Assembly (NCBI GenBank): GCA_003290165.1
Contig: QNQO01009193.1
Location: 62,001 to 126,000, forward strand
Reading direction: 5' to 3'
DNA from: Berberis thunbergii
Taxonomy: Eukaryota > Streptophyta > Magnoliopsida > Ranunculales > Berberidaceae
DNA length: 64,000 nucleotides
Part shown: positions 1 to 14,200 of the stretch, piece by piece
How positions within the stretch are numbered: position 1 is the stretch's first letter
Layout of the letters: each line of letters starts with the position of its first letter
Made by a program: the position numbers and the translations under genes
The notes under the pieces: generated by a model
Told to the model about the DNA's origin: nothing
What the model saw: only the letters and a program-made list of their open reading frames with translations
Database searches by the model: none

Positions 1-1010
1 TCATCTTAATCAAAATCGTATATTACATTACATGTTTTAGCGCATATCTCAAGGATTTATATCCAAACCGAGCTGAAACATATGAACCTTATTTCTTCAA
101 TCATGTATTTGGTCCGAATTTCAACTCAAATGGAACAGTAGCCAAGAAAAAAAAAGAATTTTATGCAAATACATATGAAATTTTTGAAATTAAAGGCAAT
201 TATCCCCTGAAATATTTATTTGAGAATTTCACAAGAGTTGGAATTGACCGAGGAAAAATGAGGCTTTTTTTTATTCAAAAGTATTGCCTGAGCATTGTGA
301 CTTTCTTAAAAGTGCCAATTGATTGGCGCATTTCCTTCAACTTATGCAAAATTCTCAGTATTTTTTTATTTTTTATAATTCAATATGATCTAGATTATAA
401 AATTGTAAGCTCCATAGAATTTAGTTTCTTCTAGTCAAATATGCTTTAATACTATAAGACAATAAGTTCTAGAAATTAATTTTTAATTTACGCGAAGAGG
501 CCCCATAGTGCCTCAAGTTTACACGAAGATGCACAAAGAATGCTTAAAAGAAATGTAACGTCATTGCTCGTCAAATATTGATCAGTTTAGGATAGTAGTA
601 AAAGCATTGTTTTTTTTTTTTTTTTGAAAGGCAAGCAGGGTTTTTGTAGGATCCCAGAACCCATAAAGATGCCGCAAGCTGGCTTTGAACCCATGACCTA
701 GTGGTACCATCCGCCAAGCTCTAACCGTTGAGCTATCATGCCATTGACTAAATGACACATTTGTGAGAACATGGAGGCAATTTTAACATGAAACCAATAC
801 ATGATTGAAGAAATAAGGTGCATACGTTTCATATGTATTTGCATAAAATTCTTTTTTTTCTTGGCCACTGTTCCATTTGAGTTGAAATTTGGACCAAATA
901 CATGATTGAAGAAATAAGGTGCATACGTTTCAGCTCGATTTGGAGATAATTCCTTGAGATATGCACTAAAACATGTAATGTAATGTACGACTTTGATCAA
1001 GATGAAACGT
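1..1010. repeat. Inverted-repeat element at the left edge (MED23 intron 14)
   Basis: Bases 1-180 read again, in reverse complement, at about 825-1005 with few differences, so the two arms would fold on each other. The right arm also carries a direct duplication of about 35 bp (near 797-834 and 897-934). The loop (about 180-820) contains a SINE. No transposase is visible, and the outer end may lie beyond the window. Probably a non-autonomous TIR or foldback element inside the partial last intron of MED23; superfamily unknown. The rest of this intron, 1011-1854, shows nothing recognisable. Confidence 0.55.
610..742 (-). mobile_element. tRNA-derived SINE, minus strand
   Basis: Read on the minus strand, the unit starts with a tRNA-like head. 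An A-box-like stretch (TAGCTCAACGG) lies near 718-735, and a B box (GGGTTCAAAGCC) is complementary to 681-692. A short body follows, ending in a 16-base A tail (T run at 610-625). A 5-base CATTG occurs at 605-609 and again at 742-746, which fits a short target duplication. Length is about 133 bp. Pol III boxes plus a 3' A tail define a SINE; the source tRNA and family are not assigned. Confidence 0.65.
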
Positions 1011-1854
1011 TCAACAATATTGGGAATCAGATTTTAAAGCATTTGAGAAAAATAGAACTTGATCAGAGTAGCAGTGGGCATCCCGAAGGATTTTTGTTGT
1101 AAGCTCTCATAGGAGAAGAGAAGGAAGATTATGAAGATGAAGAAGGTGAAACAGGAAAATAGGACAAAACTAGATGAAGAAGGAATAAGTAAATTAGGCG
1201 AAAAGGTGATGTTGATTTCATAGGCAGCCTGTGATCATTGCTACTGGGTCTTTCACATTTGTCAGTCATATAGGTGTGGTAAGAATATTGCTCGGTCTAG
1301 TACTGAAACCAAGCATATGGATATCGCTCAGACTGAGCCTTGAGATGTTTCACTGCTACAAGAAATTGATATTGTGCCTTCTTCACCCATGCAGATGTTT
1401 TCTAACATTTACATAGTTAATTCTATTGCTACAATCCAATCTTTTACAAGCGCACAAAATACACTTTGGTAATATCTTTTACAAGGGCGCCAAATACTCG
1501 TGCAGATGTTTACACAGTAATTCATAATAAACAAGTAGATTCACTCTATTCCTGGATTTTACTGATCAGTAGGTCACATCTTAACCAAGCCTCTTGCATG
1601 AGGTTCATCTTTTTTGTATTTTGTTCAAAATTAGGTATGGTTGATATGCATCTACGTGATGCCTTGAGATGGAATGTTTTGAGGGTCCATATTTCATATT
1701 TTCTTTATTCTATATTCGGTTGTATTTATTTAACTTTGGCATGCAACTAGCGTCATGTTAACAACAAATATGAACAGAGGACAGCATAGTTAGAAATTTT
1801 ATGTAGATGATGTCCAAAGGTCTACTGTCAAAGAGACTGGCACACAGCACATAC

Positions 1855-2234
1855 CTGCAGATGATGTCCATGCTTCAGCTCTGTCTGAATATGATGAAGA
1901 AGGACATCCACCATTGTGTAAATGTTTGATGTCACTTCTTCAGGTGAAATTTCACTTAACACATGTCCCTGCACCCGAAGTGACACGAAAGAATCAGAAA
2001 AATAAAAGTGTCTAGAACACATTGACAACAACAATGCAATATCTAAGGCTGAGAATTTCGTACAAGATTAACACTATTAATGTTTTCAGGGTGTCCATTC
2101 ATAAGCATCCAAGCACCAGCACAAAGATATTGTCGATGCTGCGGAAAACTATGATTTATGTAGGTCGTCACATAAGATGGATCTGCTGCTGGCGAAAGAA
2201 GCTGTGTACATTGGTTAATGACAGTTGTTTCTGC
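1855..2234 (-). CDS. MED23: MED23 exons 13 and 14 (last in window)
   Basis: Exon 13 (2064-2234, 57 codons) encodes AETTVINQCTQLLSPAADPS and SFPQHRQYLCAGAWMLMNGH. It ends at NINSVNL before an unusual donor, GTACGA. Exon 14 (1855-1968, 38 codons) encodes GHVLSEISPEEVTSNIYTMV and DVLLHHIQTELKHG. The join NL/GHVLSEI has the same length as the family. The next exon (starting near DLLLKAC in relatives) is not found in bases 1-1854, so the gene continues past the left edge. Confidence 0.9.
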
Positions 2235-5200
2235 CTGCCAAGTTAGAAATACCATTTACAAAATTCAAATGATGCCATGAGAAACAAACTTAATTGGTAA
2301 ACTGCATTTATTGTAGACACAAACAATGTTAACTAAACGTAGTAAAGTACTATAGTGTAACCTCCAATAGAATGTTGAAAGATGATTTTGGCATAAAACA
2401 ATGAAAATTGAGACGCTGAGGTAAAAATATCAACTACTTGTACACAAACAAGAAGACAACTATCAAAGATGTATATATTGTTTTAGTGTGTAAACGTAAC
2501 TTCTTTGATTGACAGAACTGACAAATATCAAAGATGATTCTGCTCAAGTCACACATTGTCCACTTGCAACGGAAATAGGTTGCATATAATGATCAGTTTA
2601 ATTCTTCCTAATTGATGGTTCTGAACTTATAAGCTTGAATCACACGTTCTATTTAGAGATGGAATTTTTTGCGGATGACATTTTTACTCGCTTCAGGAGG
2701 CCGTTGGTTGTCTTCGAGGAGGAAATGGATGCTAGTAGCCACATGAGGGTGGATGATCTTTACATCCACGAGATGTTCGAAGGGGAGGACAAATGTTTCT
2801 GATGTAGTCTCGAAGGTTGTATGGCGGTGTCTCAAGAAATAGCGATACATCAACAAATATATGTATACCTCATTAATATGAGAAATATTTCAAACATATT
2901 CTAATTTTTAAAGTTATTATTATCATAATTATTTAGAAGCAGGCTAATGCAGCAACCAGACTTAATTTATAGAATAATCAAGGATGAAAATATTTGAAGT
3001 ATATATTATGAGCTATAGATCTTAGCTTAGTTTAGTTTCTTATAGTGTCGAGGTATTTTGTATTTTTGTGATGGATTGTGTCATTGCTATTTTAAAAAAA
3101 AAGGCTTTTTGAGTTTGACCATATTAGCTTATGCCTATTTGAGTCTGACCCTCATCTTGAAAAATAATTGAGTCTAACCCTCAGACTCAGTTGACTTTAC
3201 CAGTCAATGTAAATCAATATAATGACTTGCCCTTGACTGTTTTAGTTCCCTGAAAATCCAAAATTGCCTGTCACTTGTATGGCACATGTAAAGCACATGA
3301 TAGGTTTAAAAAATTTCAAAAAAATGCATCTGATGGTCAGAATTCTTTGACAAACTCGAAGTTATCTAATGGTTTTAAAAACAACCAACAAAATTAATAA
3401 AATGTATCAAAGAAAATTACTGATCTTGAGGAGATCCGATGGTTTGCCTTCATCATCTCCTTCACCTCCACAGCTCCACCATCAATCATTACCACCCCAT
3501 ATCAAACCCATTTGTCCCCTTCATTATTGTTCCCTAAAATAATTAAATCAACGCTAAACATCATCAAATCAGTCTGATGCGGTTCACCATTTTCAACAAT
3601 CATCTACCCACCACCACCAAAGCATTGCCACCATCATAAAAACAAACCCATCGACTAGTGCCCCTCATTGTTCTTCAAATCTTAAACGACCACTCAGTCT
3701 TCAACCCACAACATCATCATGATGGGATGTAAAATGGGGATTGAGAGGAAAGGAGTGCAGGATGAGTGAAGTTATGGTGTATTGGTTGTGTTGTGGAGAG
3801 GAGGAAGATGAGAATTGGTTTGTCTTTCTTTTTTTTAGCATGCGCAAAGCACATGCTGTCGAAGTAAAGGGCATTTTGGAGCTTTAAGAGAAATTAAAAA
3901 GTCAAGCACAGTCAACTATATTGACTTGCATTGATTGCTAAAGTCAATGTGAGTCTAGTAGACTCAGTTTTGAAAATGAGGGCCAGACTCAAATAAGCAT
4001 AAACAAATGAGAGCCAAACTCAAAAAAACCCTTTACAAATATTCAAGGTCATTTATTAGTTAATATTTTGTTTCATATTTACATTTTACTATTTTAGTAA
4101 TTGTCAGGTTATATAATATTTACATTTATTTTATATTATGTGTTTGTGATTCATATTTTATTTGATACTTTGAATTGAATGGAAACTCAAGTAATGAATC
4201 ACAAGCCACAAAATATATATTTTTATTAGGGGTCTGCCTTGTCCTGCTCTGCGACCCAGACCACCTAAATTCCACCTTGCTGAGGCCAATTGCTTCAATT
4301 GCACCTATAGTTCTTTTACCATTTACAACAAAGCAAATGAATACAACTTACAAGCACCGATGTACTGGACATGTAAAATACTTTCATATTATAACCACGG
4401 ACCAGATCAAATAGAGAGACATAAAAAGCATATTCAGAATCGAGGCAAACATAAACCTGCTGCCAAGCTTGAATTGTGTGACCTCTTTTATCCATTCGTC
4501 CACTCAAAGCATCGCGAATTAGAGGAGGGAAATAGCGCAGGGTCTTCTCTGACCATGTGTGCTGACAAGTCGCCAATATTTGATCCAAAACAGATGGAAG
4601 GTATATCAGGTGTTCAACCTCAGCTATACCTCTGGTCTTAATTGTGATGGCTAGGCTCATAATTGCTATTCTATTCAAAGTTTCTGTAAATTCAGAGGGC
4701 CCCTGGAAAAATAAGCAGATTATATTATTTATTTTAACAAGAGAAAAATGAAAAGTCCAAATCCCTCATTGATGTCACCTTCATTTCTTTTTTAACAGCA
4801 AAAAAATCTCGGAGTGACAAAATGGTATTCATGCATAAATTTTCTGCCAGTCTAAACGTGCGATGATCACCACGTTTTGCCTTCAACAGAGACATTAACT
4901 TCGCAACATCATTTATTAAGGCTTTGCTTTTCCCATGGTACCTACAAAATGAGACCATCTGCCTTGAGACATAGCAAACATAGACACTTAACTAATTAAA
5001 CTATAAGGCAGATAAAGCAAACAACATTTAAATGCAAAATCCAATGTTGGTAGCTATTTAAAACATGTTGGAAGACCAACAACTTACTTCCTACGGTCGA
5101 TAGTTTATATTGTTCTTTCAAACCCGGGCTGTATATAACATTCTCTCATTGATGACACCGGATCTAGATGAAGATGGGCGGAAACGAAGGTGATCAAAGG

Positions 5201-8200
5201 GCAGGTTCTTCTCGGCCTCTTCCATTTTAATCATTTAGTTGACCAGAGACTTCCTGATAAGGTTAATTCCTCGAAGCCCTGTGTGGAAATGTCTCTTCTT
5301 GGTTTGGAAACACGTGGCATCGAGCTGCTTTCAGGGATGCTTCAGCCAACAGAGGGATGGAAGTGGAGCTAGCGTGCCCAAAGTATTAGGAGGGATTGGA
5401 ATCTTGAGACCATACCTTACTTTGTGATCTTGCATGCTTTGCGTGGTCTCATTTCACTGGTGCACCGGGGTTGTTTGCATGATGTCTCGGTCCATCCTAG
5501 ATGTGCTTCATGAATGGAAGTGCCAAAAGGTATTCCAAAGGAAAGAGCAGAGTGGTGTGGCCTCTGATTTCTTATGAGATTGTTTGAGTTATTTGGCAAG
5601 AAAATAACAAGGGTTTTTATCGAATCTTTGTTGTCCAGGGATCACATGGATGCATGGATTAAAAGAACGTTCGAAGGCAAAGTGATTAGGAATTGAGGCT
5701 TAAACCTCAATGGGTGTGGAAGAGGCGTAAGAACTGAGGCTTTAAAACTCAATAGAGGTAAAAACATAGGTGACTTAGTATGTGTTTAAAAAAAAACTAA
5801 AATCACCTTGCTCTAATTTGGACCTAGCATTTTGTGTTTCAATAACGTACATCCACTGTCATGGTTGTATCATGTTTATTTCATGGAATAGTTCTCATAT
5901 TAATGGTGTGTTCGGTTGCATGAATAATTCCATGGGAATCCATGAGGGCACCACCCATCTTTAGTAAACTTGAGGTTGCATTCCTCATGAACATCTAGAT
6001 TTCTGATCAATGGTGGGAATGAAATTCCCGTAAACATGAGAATCACATTTTTTGGAGAGTAAGGAGTGTGATTCTCTTGCTCACGGGAGTTCCCAACATT
6101 GATCACAAATTCTAGATGCTAATCACGAATGCACTTTTAGTTCGCCTTAAAGGAAAGTGGTCCTCATGGATTCCATGCAACGGAACACAACTTTATATTG
6201 TTCTCATTCTTTTTTCCTGATTTTTTCATTATTTTGTTAGCATTTTATCGATTGGATTCTGACAAACCAATGAGGGTTACACCTCAAGCCTCATCAAAAG
6301 TTTTTGCCTCAGTTCCCAACGATTAAGATTTTTTAAACCCTTGCATGGATGTTATGGGCTCCTTTAGTACATGTAATTCAACAACAAATTCAAGGGGATT
6401 CGGTTTGACGAGTTCTTTGTATCTTGGGATCTCATTATGAGGGTAACTCCTTGTTATCATCGAGTCTTGCGGGCTTTGTGAGGCTTGTAAATACTTTCTT
6501 ATTTTAATAACTCTTACTATTCTTCAAACAAAAAATACATAGTACAACATTGTGCATGTAGACAACTGAGAAAGAAAAACTAAAATTGCATAGAATAAAG
6601 AAAATCACCTATAAAGTGGAAGCAAACGGTAGTTCAGTATTTCCAAGAGGAGAGTGGATACCCCAGTCTTAGAAAATATGTTTTGATTCCTATGTATCAA
6701 TGTCTGCAGAAATATAACATGTTTAAAAAGAATGAGCAATAAAACATGGAAGCAGCAAAAAAAAAATAACAGGTTTTTTGCCCGAAACCTTCAAATTTGG
6801 TTTGAAATTACAATTTTCTCCCCGATGGTTATGAGAATTTTCATCATATCTTACTATTTCAAATTCTTTACAACTACTACCCTGGTACTTCCCAAACACC
6901 CATTTGCTTCTAGTGATCACCCAGCTATCATTCTGATAAAACTTCAGACGTAAAAGCAAAACCATTATACAAGGATACACTTAAAGGAAGATTAATTCTT
7001 GAATGTGAAAGATAACAGTCGAATTATCCAATCTTCTGAAAGGAAAACTCAAGCTTCAGAAAAGCAAATCACTAGAGAAGACACCCAAGGAGCTTGTTGT
7101 AACATATATAAACAAAAATATCTTTTATTTGTATTTTTTTTTGTCAACTACTTCAGATAAAGAAATGGACATTACTGTGAAATGTGAGCGAAATAATGAA
7201 TTAGGATGAATCAGCAGCAATCTAACATATGTTTCAACCATTGCAATGCTTGGAATGACCTGCCAAATATCACACACAGCAGACAATAACATAGGTTAAC
7301 ACAGATAACAATGCTAAAATGAAAAGATCAAGGAAAGACAAGTGCAGGAAAGGTAACAATGATATTACAGCAGGCCATGAACAAATATATGAACTTTAGT
7401 GATGAGGATGATTCTGATGTCTCCATGGATGAGTAGGATTTTACAGTAGGACGGGTCCAAACAGGAAAGGAATGACATGATTGAGGATGCACAAGTGCTT
7501 GTGACAAAGCTCATAATGCTGATGGCATTGAGGAAAAAAATCAAGAGTGCAAGGTGAGTGGATGATGGCATGTTTAACCTGATGACTTAGAAAGGTTGGC
7601 AGCATGGTTTTTCATATTAGAGAGCTCTCAGCAAAGGGAGTAGCCAGGTATGGTTTTCTCATGTGAAAGTAACTTGGAGTTGATCCCCCTAGCGCTAGCA
7701 AGATGGATGTGGAGTAGAAAGCATGTAGGTTGGATGTTTTCACCTTCTATGTCATTATGGGATATTTCTTGGCTCATTAGCATGGACTTCAATGTCATTC
7801 ACTTTATAGAAGACGAGTGTGAGGGATTTTGATGGCTTTGTGCAAGCTACCAATCTCATCAGCATTACAATGAGGGGTGAAATTCAATTCGTCTAACGAT
7901 TTAAAGAACCAGGTGTTGTGCAATTTGGATAGATTCTTGGAGACTCAAGAATGGATTGGCCACTGGGGGGAAGGTGGAAATAATTGCTTCTCCAAGAATC
8001 GGGTTTGATCATTCAGCTATTATATTGGTCTGGAGTAAGCCACCTTAAGAAGGGTACATTCAAATTTCAGATGAATGGCTAGTGGAGGATTGTTTATGTG
8101 AGCTTAAGCCACCAATGGTTGGAGGAGGCTCCCTCTATACGACCAGCGAGCTACAACCTTTGTTCCCAATTTAATCTCCTTGAATCCAAATAAAAGGAAT

Positions 8201-11200
8201 GGAGTGGAAACTTTTACCGTAAATGGAAACAGTTAGAAACTTGCCAAAGGCATTTAAGTAATACAAGGATACATTGAAAATTCTGCTCACGCTTTTAAAA
8301 AAATGATATATGTAAGACAATATCCATTACCTGTCCAAAAAACAAAGATTCTTCAATTTGGAAAGCTAATTTCAAACATAAATTGATTGAAAGGCCCGAC
8401 AACAACGACATTGGTAATGGGCAACATTCACGCATCGCTGTTACTCTCTCGTTGGACTGTAAATTTGATCCTGGTAACAGCTCTGTGATTCCAGCAGATG
8501 TCAACCAATTCATAACTGCTTCACAGGCAGGCTGTGCCATCGTATATGAAAGAACCCAAAACATCCCAATTGATCTATCATCCAAATTCATGTAATCCAT
8601 CATACGCTCCCCTGAAATATTATACCTAAAGGTTAAGAATTTCATTGACTCGAGTATTACAGATAAGTAAATGATAAAGCTTTATCATGTTTTGGATAGC
8701 GAAAGAAAGAATCAAGTCATTAAAAGGGACAGCATAATACATGTAGTAAGAGATTAGAGTTACAAAGTTGAATCGACAGATTTCGCATGCACCCCACACT
8801 AACTCTGATATGATTTACCCTATTTAAAATTTCAAAAGGAAAATCCACACATTCATGGTACACTTACCTTTAGTAACTTGCTTCCACCATTCATCAATTT
8901 GCCTTCCTTTCTGAAGTTGTTCATGATTCAAGTACTCCCTAATGGATGTGTTAATTGACCAAATTCGTAGAGTCTGACTGCTGCTTATAAAATCTAGCAA
9001 GATACTTTGAGGATTAAGACCATTTGGATCAGAATTTTTATCTTCTTTATGAAATGATAGAATCTTTCTAGTAATCTCCACCTGCAAAGCATAATTATTA
9101 ATCCGCAATATATTGTAATTACTCATTTCAGTAACTTTTGACAAGATTGTGAAACAACCATCACTCATGAGTTAAAAGGAGGCCAGGCGCAAGTAATTGT
9201 ACCTTCTTCGGGTCTATATTTAACGCATTTGTCACAATCTCAATCCTAATAACTTGTGCAAGTAGCCAAGTCACGTGATTGGTCCGCAGAATCTGTTGAT
9301 TGTCGTTCATAACTCTAGATGACAGCTTGTGCACAAAATCAATAAAGTCAATGCAGCCACTCTTCATAAGAAAGAAAAACAAATCTGAAAATATGAGCCA
9401 CTCTTGCCAGCAATGTGTCTCTGCAATGAATCAAAGCACCTTCAGCATAATCAAGTAAACACAAGCAAAGGGATCTGACTATATTTTTTAAAAAGTGAAA
9501 GAAACTATTCCACACAAACAGCAATCGAAGAAGTAGTCCAATAAAAGAGATAATGCGAACATGGAGCCACATAAATTAACAGTTCAAATTACGTTCTACC
9601 TAATAAAGCAGGTCAGTTTTGGCTTTGTCTTTGGGGACAACATACCCACCGGCCAAAATTCTCCCAACTCTTCCCATCTAATGGCCCTTTATCAATTTGG
9701 ACTTATTTATTTATTTTCCAGATCCACAACTACCTTTCTACACCAGACGGACAATAGACTTCAGTGAACCCTTACTCAGAAAAAAACATTTTGAAAGATG
9801 GAGCATTGAACGTTAATGTCCACCTGGCATAATTTTGACTTGTGACATTAAGTTTTGAGTTATTTTGATCATATTTGAATGTTTTGGAATTAACCTTTAT
9901 CTTAACAGGGTTTTGGACCATTGTTTGCTTTACTTAGGGTCTTACGCATATTGAACATTTTTTAATATATAATAAAATAATATTAATTACATTATTCTCG
10001 TGTCCATGTCCTACTTTTTTGAAATTCATTGTGTCGCGGTGTCCATGCCAGTGTCATGTCCGCGTTTGTGCTTCCTGGATTTTAACTAAAAAAAAACAAC
10101 AAAAACAATAAGCAAACCTAGTTTCTACTCGGAATCTACATCAAATAAATAATGAAGTCACGTGCTGATTGAACTTGAGATAGATGCACTTTAGACCCCA
10201 TAATGTTCAGTCACATGAATCAGCTAAACAGTATAATGATTTCTTCTCAGTAAAGCTAAAGATCTATCACTAGTCTTAGTAAGGAAGGAAATTGTTTTGC
10301 TCCAGGAAAAAAAAATGCGGTTCAGGGAGTTTGGGTCCATTGGCAGTGATGTAGCTGCTTGGACATTTTATCTTAGGAGAAAACATGTCTAATGGGGAGT
10401 TATTCGAGTTTGTCTCCCCCGAGGGCAAGGATGATGGTTGGATATGGAAGAACGACAGGAAGCATGGTTTCTCGGTTCACTCCCTATTTGAGAAGCTCAC
10501 CAATGCTATCATCCCTATTAACTCATGTGCCATCCAAGATGTGTTTCTTCATGTGGACAGTGATCTTGAATAGGACCCCCTCCAAAGTAGTTTTGTCAAA
10601 CAGAGGCATTAACATTGAGGTGAAGTATCGTGTGCCTCGCTGTAGGAGACGTCCTCCCACTTTCTTCTCAATTGCGGGTGAGCCAATTTGATTTGGAGTC
10701 ATTTCTTTTCTTATTCTTATTTAGGATTCAATGGGTTATGCCGGATTCAGTGGAATCCCTAGAGGTTGGATGTGCCTTGCTCACCTCTCAGCAAAGGGGA
10801 AGATTATCTGGAAGTTGGTTCCTCATGCAATTTGTTGAATCATTTGGAACAAACTTACCTCTAGGGTTTTCAACAACAAAGAGTCTGACGTGAAAGGGCT
10901 TGTTATTAATTAGTAGTTACTATGTGTGTAGGGGTGTCTCATTGGCCTTCTTTCAAGGTCTTTTGTCAAATCCTCGTATATTAATTGGCATTATGTAGTC
11001 ATGGGGTCTTAATGCCTTTAAGGCACTCCTGTTACGTTTGCTTCTCTGTTTTATCCAACAAATTTACATTTAAAAATAACAATAATAAGTCAATCATGAG
11101 CAGAGAAGTCGATTCTCAGAAAGAAACAAAAAAAAAATGAAGGCTTTTGTTTCTTGTTTTATACAAAATTGTGTCAAAAGGGAATAGAATATGATAATAC

Positions 11201-14200
11201 AGAAACCAGACGACCAAAATAATATTACACCATGATTGGTTACCAGCCAAGTCCAACCACTAGAACTTGTGGAGAATTAGTTAAGTTTATAAAAGTAGCT
11301 CGATATGTGAATGACAGACATTGGGCGTAAGATAATCAATGGTAATTGGTACGTGAGACTGGGAGGCACTTGAACACAAAAGGGAAACATTAGATGTCAC
11401 ATGCCAGGACAAGACAATTTAGAAAGCTAGTATTCATAATGTATTTACACAAATAAGGTTGTAAATAAACATGAGGGGGCATATTAGGGTGGAAGTGTAA
11501 ATAGGATAGACCTAGGATTGGATCTGTATAAAGGAGAAACATAGAAGATAAAAGACGATTCACTCTCCCATACTCTAATTTAGAGAGCCCGTATCATGGG
11601 GTATTTACACAAATAGGTGTAAATAAACATGAGGAGGAATTTCAGATGGAGGTACAAATAGTATGGACTTGATAGACCTCCAATTCACCATACATATCAG
11701 AGATGCAGGCAACAAGGGACAGCTAGAGGATCAGCAAGGAACCAGGAACCAGGAACCAGTCCTGCCCAGTGAACCATATCAGCAATAGACCAATAAATAC
11801 CAATAAATCAGATCAGAGAGCAATGTTATGGATCAGCAAGGCTATGGATCAGCAATGCTATGGATCAGCAAGGCTATGGATAAGGAACCAGTTCAGCAAG
11901 CAATGCTAGGGATCGACAGGGTATCAGCATAGTAATAAAGTCAGTATTCTAGCACCCTGTTAGTATTCATTATTATCAAGTTGTATTCTAGCAAGTGGAT
12001 TAGCGTTAGCAAGTGGTTAGCACTGCAAGTTGGCAAGTTGTTAGTGTTAACAAATGGTTGGCAAATCTGTTAGTTAGTTGTGTTTCAAGATCTGTATTTG
12101 AACAAGTGGTCTAAGCAAGTTGTTGTAGCAATTGTATGACAATAAGAGGGGAGGTAGCATGAGAGAGGAATCATTCATTCAATTTGTAAACATTTGTACA
12201 AGGAGCATTTGCTCATGTGGAGAGATTCAGGCCTCTCGAACAGCCTGTCTACATAATACAATACAAGTTCTTATTTTTGATTTCCTTGCTTAGTGCTGTT
12301 TACTTCCTGTTTTGCATTGCTTCTTCTGCCATATTTCCCATTCTCATTGCTCATTCTGCCATATTTCCCGACCTTAGTGTTTTTTGACGATATTTTAATC
12401 TACAGTTCAAGGTTAGAGGATCACTTGGAGCATCTATCATCAGTGTTAGCACTGTTAGAACGACGGGAGCTTTATGCCAACAGGAAAAAGTTCGAATTTG
12501 GTAAGCAAGAGTTGGCATATCTCGGGCATGTGATCTCCAGTCAGGGAGTTTCGGTCGACCCATCTAAAATTCCGGCTATGATAACATGGCCAACGCCTAA
12601 GAACATCTCTGACTTGAGAGGTTTTCTGGAGTTGACAAGATATTCCAGAAAGTTTGTTCAAGGATATAACACAGTGGTTTGGCCACTAATTCAGCAACTG
12701 AAGAAAGATAACTCTGGGTGAAATTCGGTTGCCGAAGATGCTTTTGAGGCCTTGAAACAACGAATGACTGAAGTTCATGTTCTCACAATGTCGGATTTTT
12801 CGAAGGTGTTTGTGATAGAGACCGATGCCTCGGGCTATGGGTTGGGAGCCGTCTTAATGCAAGATCAACGACCTATTGCATATTTCAGTCAAATATTGGG
12901 GCAACAAGCTAGGCAGAAGTCGGTTTATGAGAAAGAATTAATGGCAATTGTGTTCGCCATCGCCAAGTGGAGGCCATATTTGTTGGGGCAGATGTTTATA
13001 GTATAAACGGATCAGAGGAGTCTAAAATTTTTACTGGAACAGAAAGTCGTCGGGGTAGAGTATCAGAAATGGATCATTAAGCTTATGAGTTAAAATTTTG
13101 AGATCCATTATAAGGTGGGAAAGACGAATATCGCAGCCGACGCCTTATCCAGAGTACGACCGTCACCTAAATGTTCAATGTTAGTGCTCCCTCAGTGGCG
13201 GGACTAGGCTAAGTTGAAAGAGGAGCTTGAAACTAATGACCAACTTAGCCAAATGAGAAACGACATTCAGGGTGGGAGCAAAACACATACAGGGCTTGAG
13301 CTACGACAAGGGCTGATATTCTATAAAGATCGGTTAGTGATTTCTCGGACATCCTCCTCCATTCTTAATATTTTTGAGGAATTTCATGGTTCACCAATAG
13401 GGGGGCATTTCGGGGAAACCAAGACGTATCAGCGCGTGGCGAGAGAATTGTATTGGCTGGGTATGAGGTCTGATATTGCTAGAATGGTCGCGGAGTGCAA
13501 CATCTGCCAGAGAAATAAGCATATGGCAGCTTCTCCAACAGGGTTGTTGCAACCAATTTCTTTGCCAGCTCAGGTATGGGAAGACATTACTATGGATTTT
13601 ATTGAAGGGTTGCCTAAGTCCAATGGGGTAGATACAATCTTGGTGGTAGTGGATCGCTTGAGCAAGTACGCCCACTTTGTAGGACTACGTCATTCTTTCA
13701 CAGCGGAGGTGGTGGCTAAAACCTTCATCCAAGAGGTTGTATGGCTTCATGGGGTTCCTATTTCAATCATTACGGACAAGGACAAGATTTTTTTAAGCCA
13801 TTTTTGGAAGGAAGTCTTTCGTTTACAAGGAACAATCCTCAAGCGAAGCACCGCATATCACCCCCAAACTGATGGGCCGTCCGAAGTAGTTAACCGTTGC
13901 TTAGAGACTTATTTGCGGTGTTTTACTTCCGATAAGCCCAAACAGTGGGCGAAATGGCTGATGGGGGCAAAATATTGGTACAATACCTCGACTCATTCTT
14001 CTCTTGGATGCTCCCCTTTTAAAGCATTATATAGAAGAGACCCCTCAAGTTGCTGAAGGTTGATCAAGGGAGCACTACAGTGTCTTTAGTGAAACAGATG
14101 TTGCTGGATAGGGATGCCGCCCTGGATGATTTGAGAATGCAATTGATGCGGGCACAACAACGGATGAAGCGGCAGGCGGATTTGTAAAGGCGGGAAGTCA

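Noticed and set aside
2022..2255. Plus-strand open frame opposite MED23 exon 13
   Set aside because: It is the shadow of a well-conserved MED23 exon on the other strand.
4360..4641. A 93-codon plus-strand frame
   Set aside because: Shadow of MED23 exon 12.
5170..5640. Possible LINE tail on the plus strand (WQENNKGFYRIF)
   Set aside because: The resemblance to the W-ERN-RIF motif is too weak and no second motif supports it.
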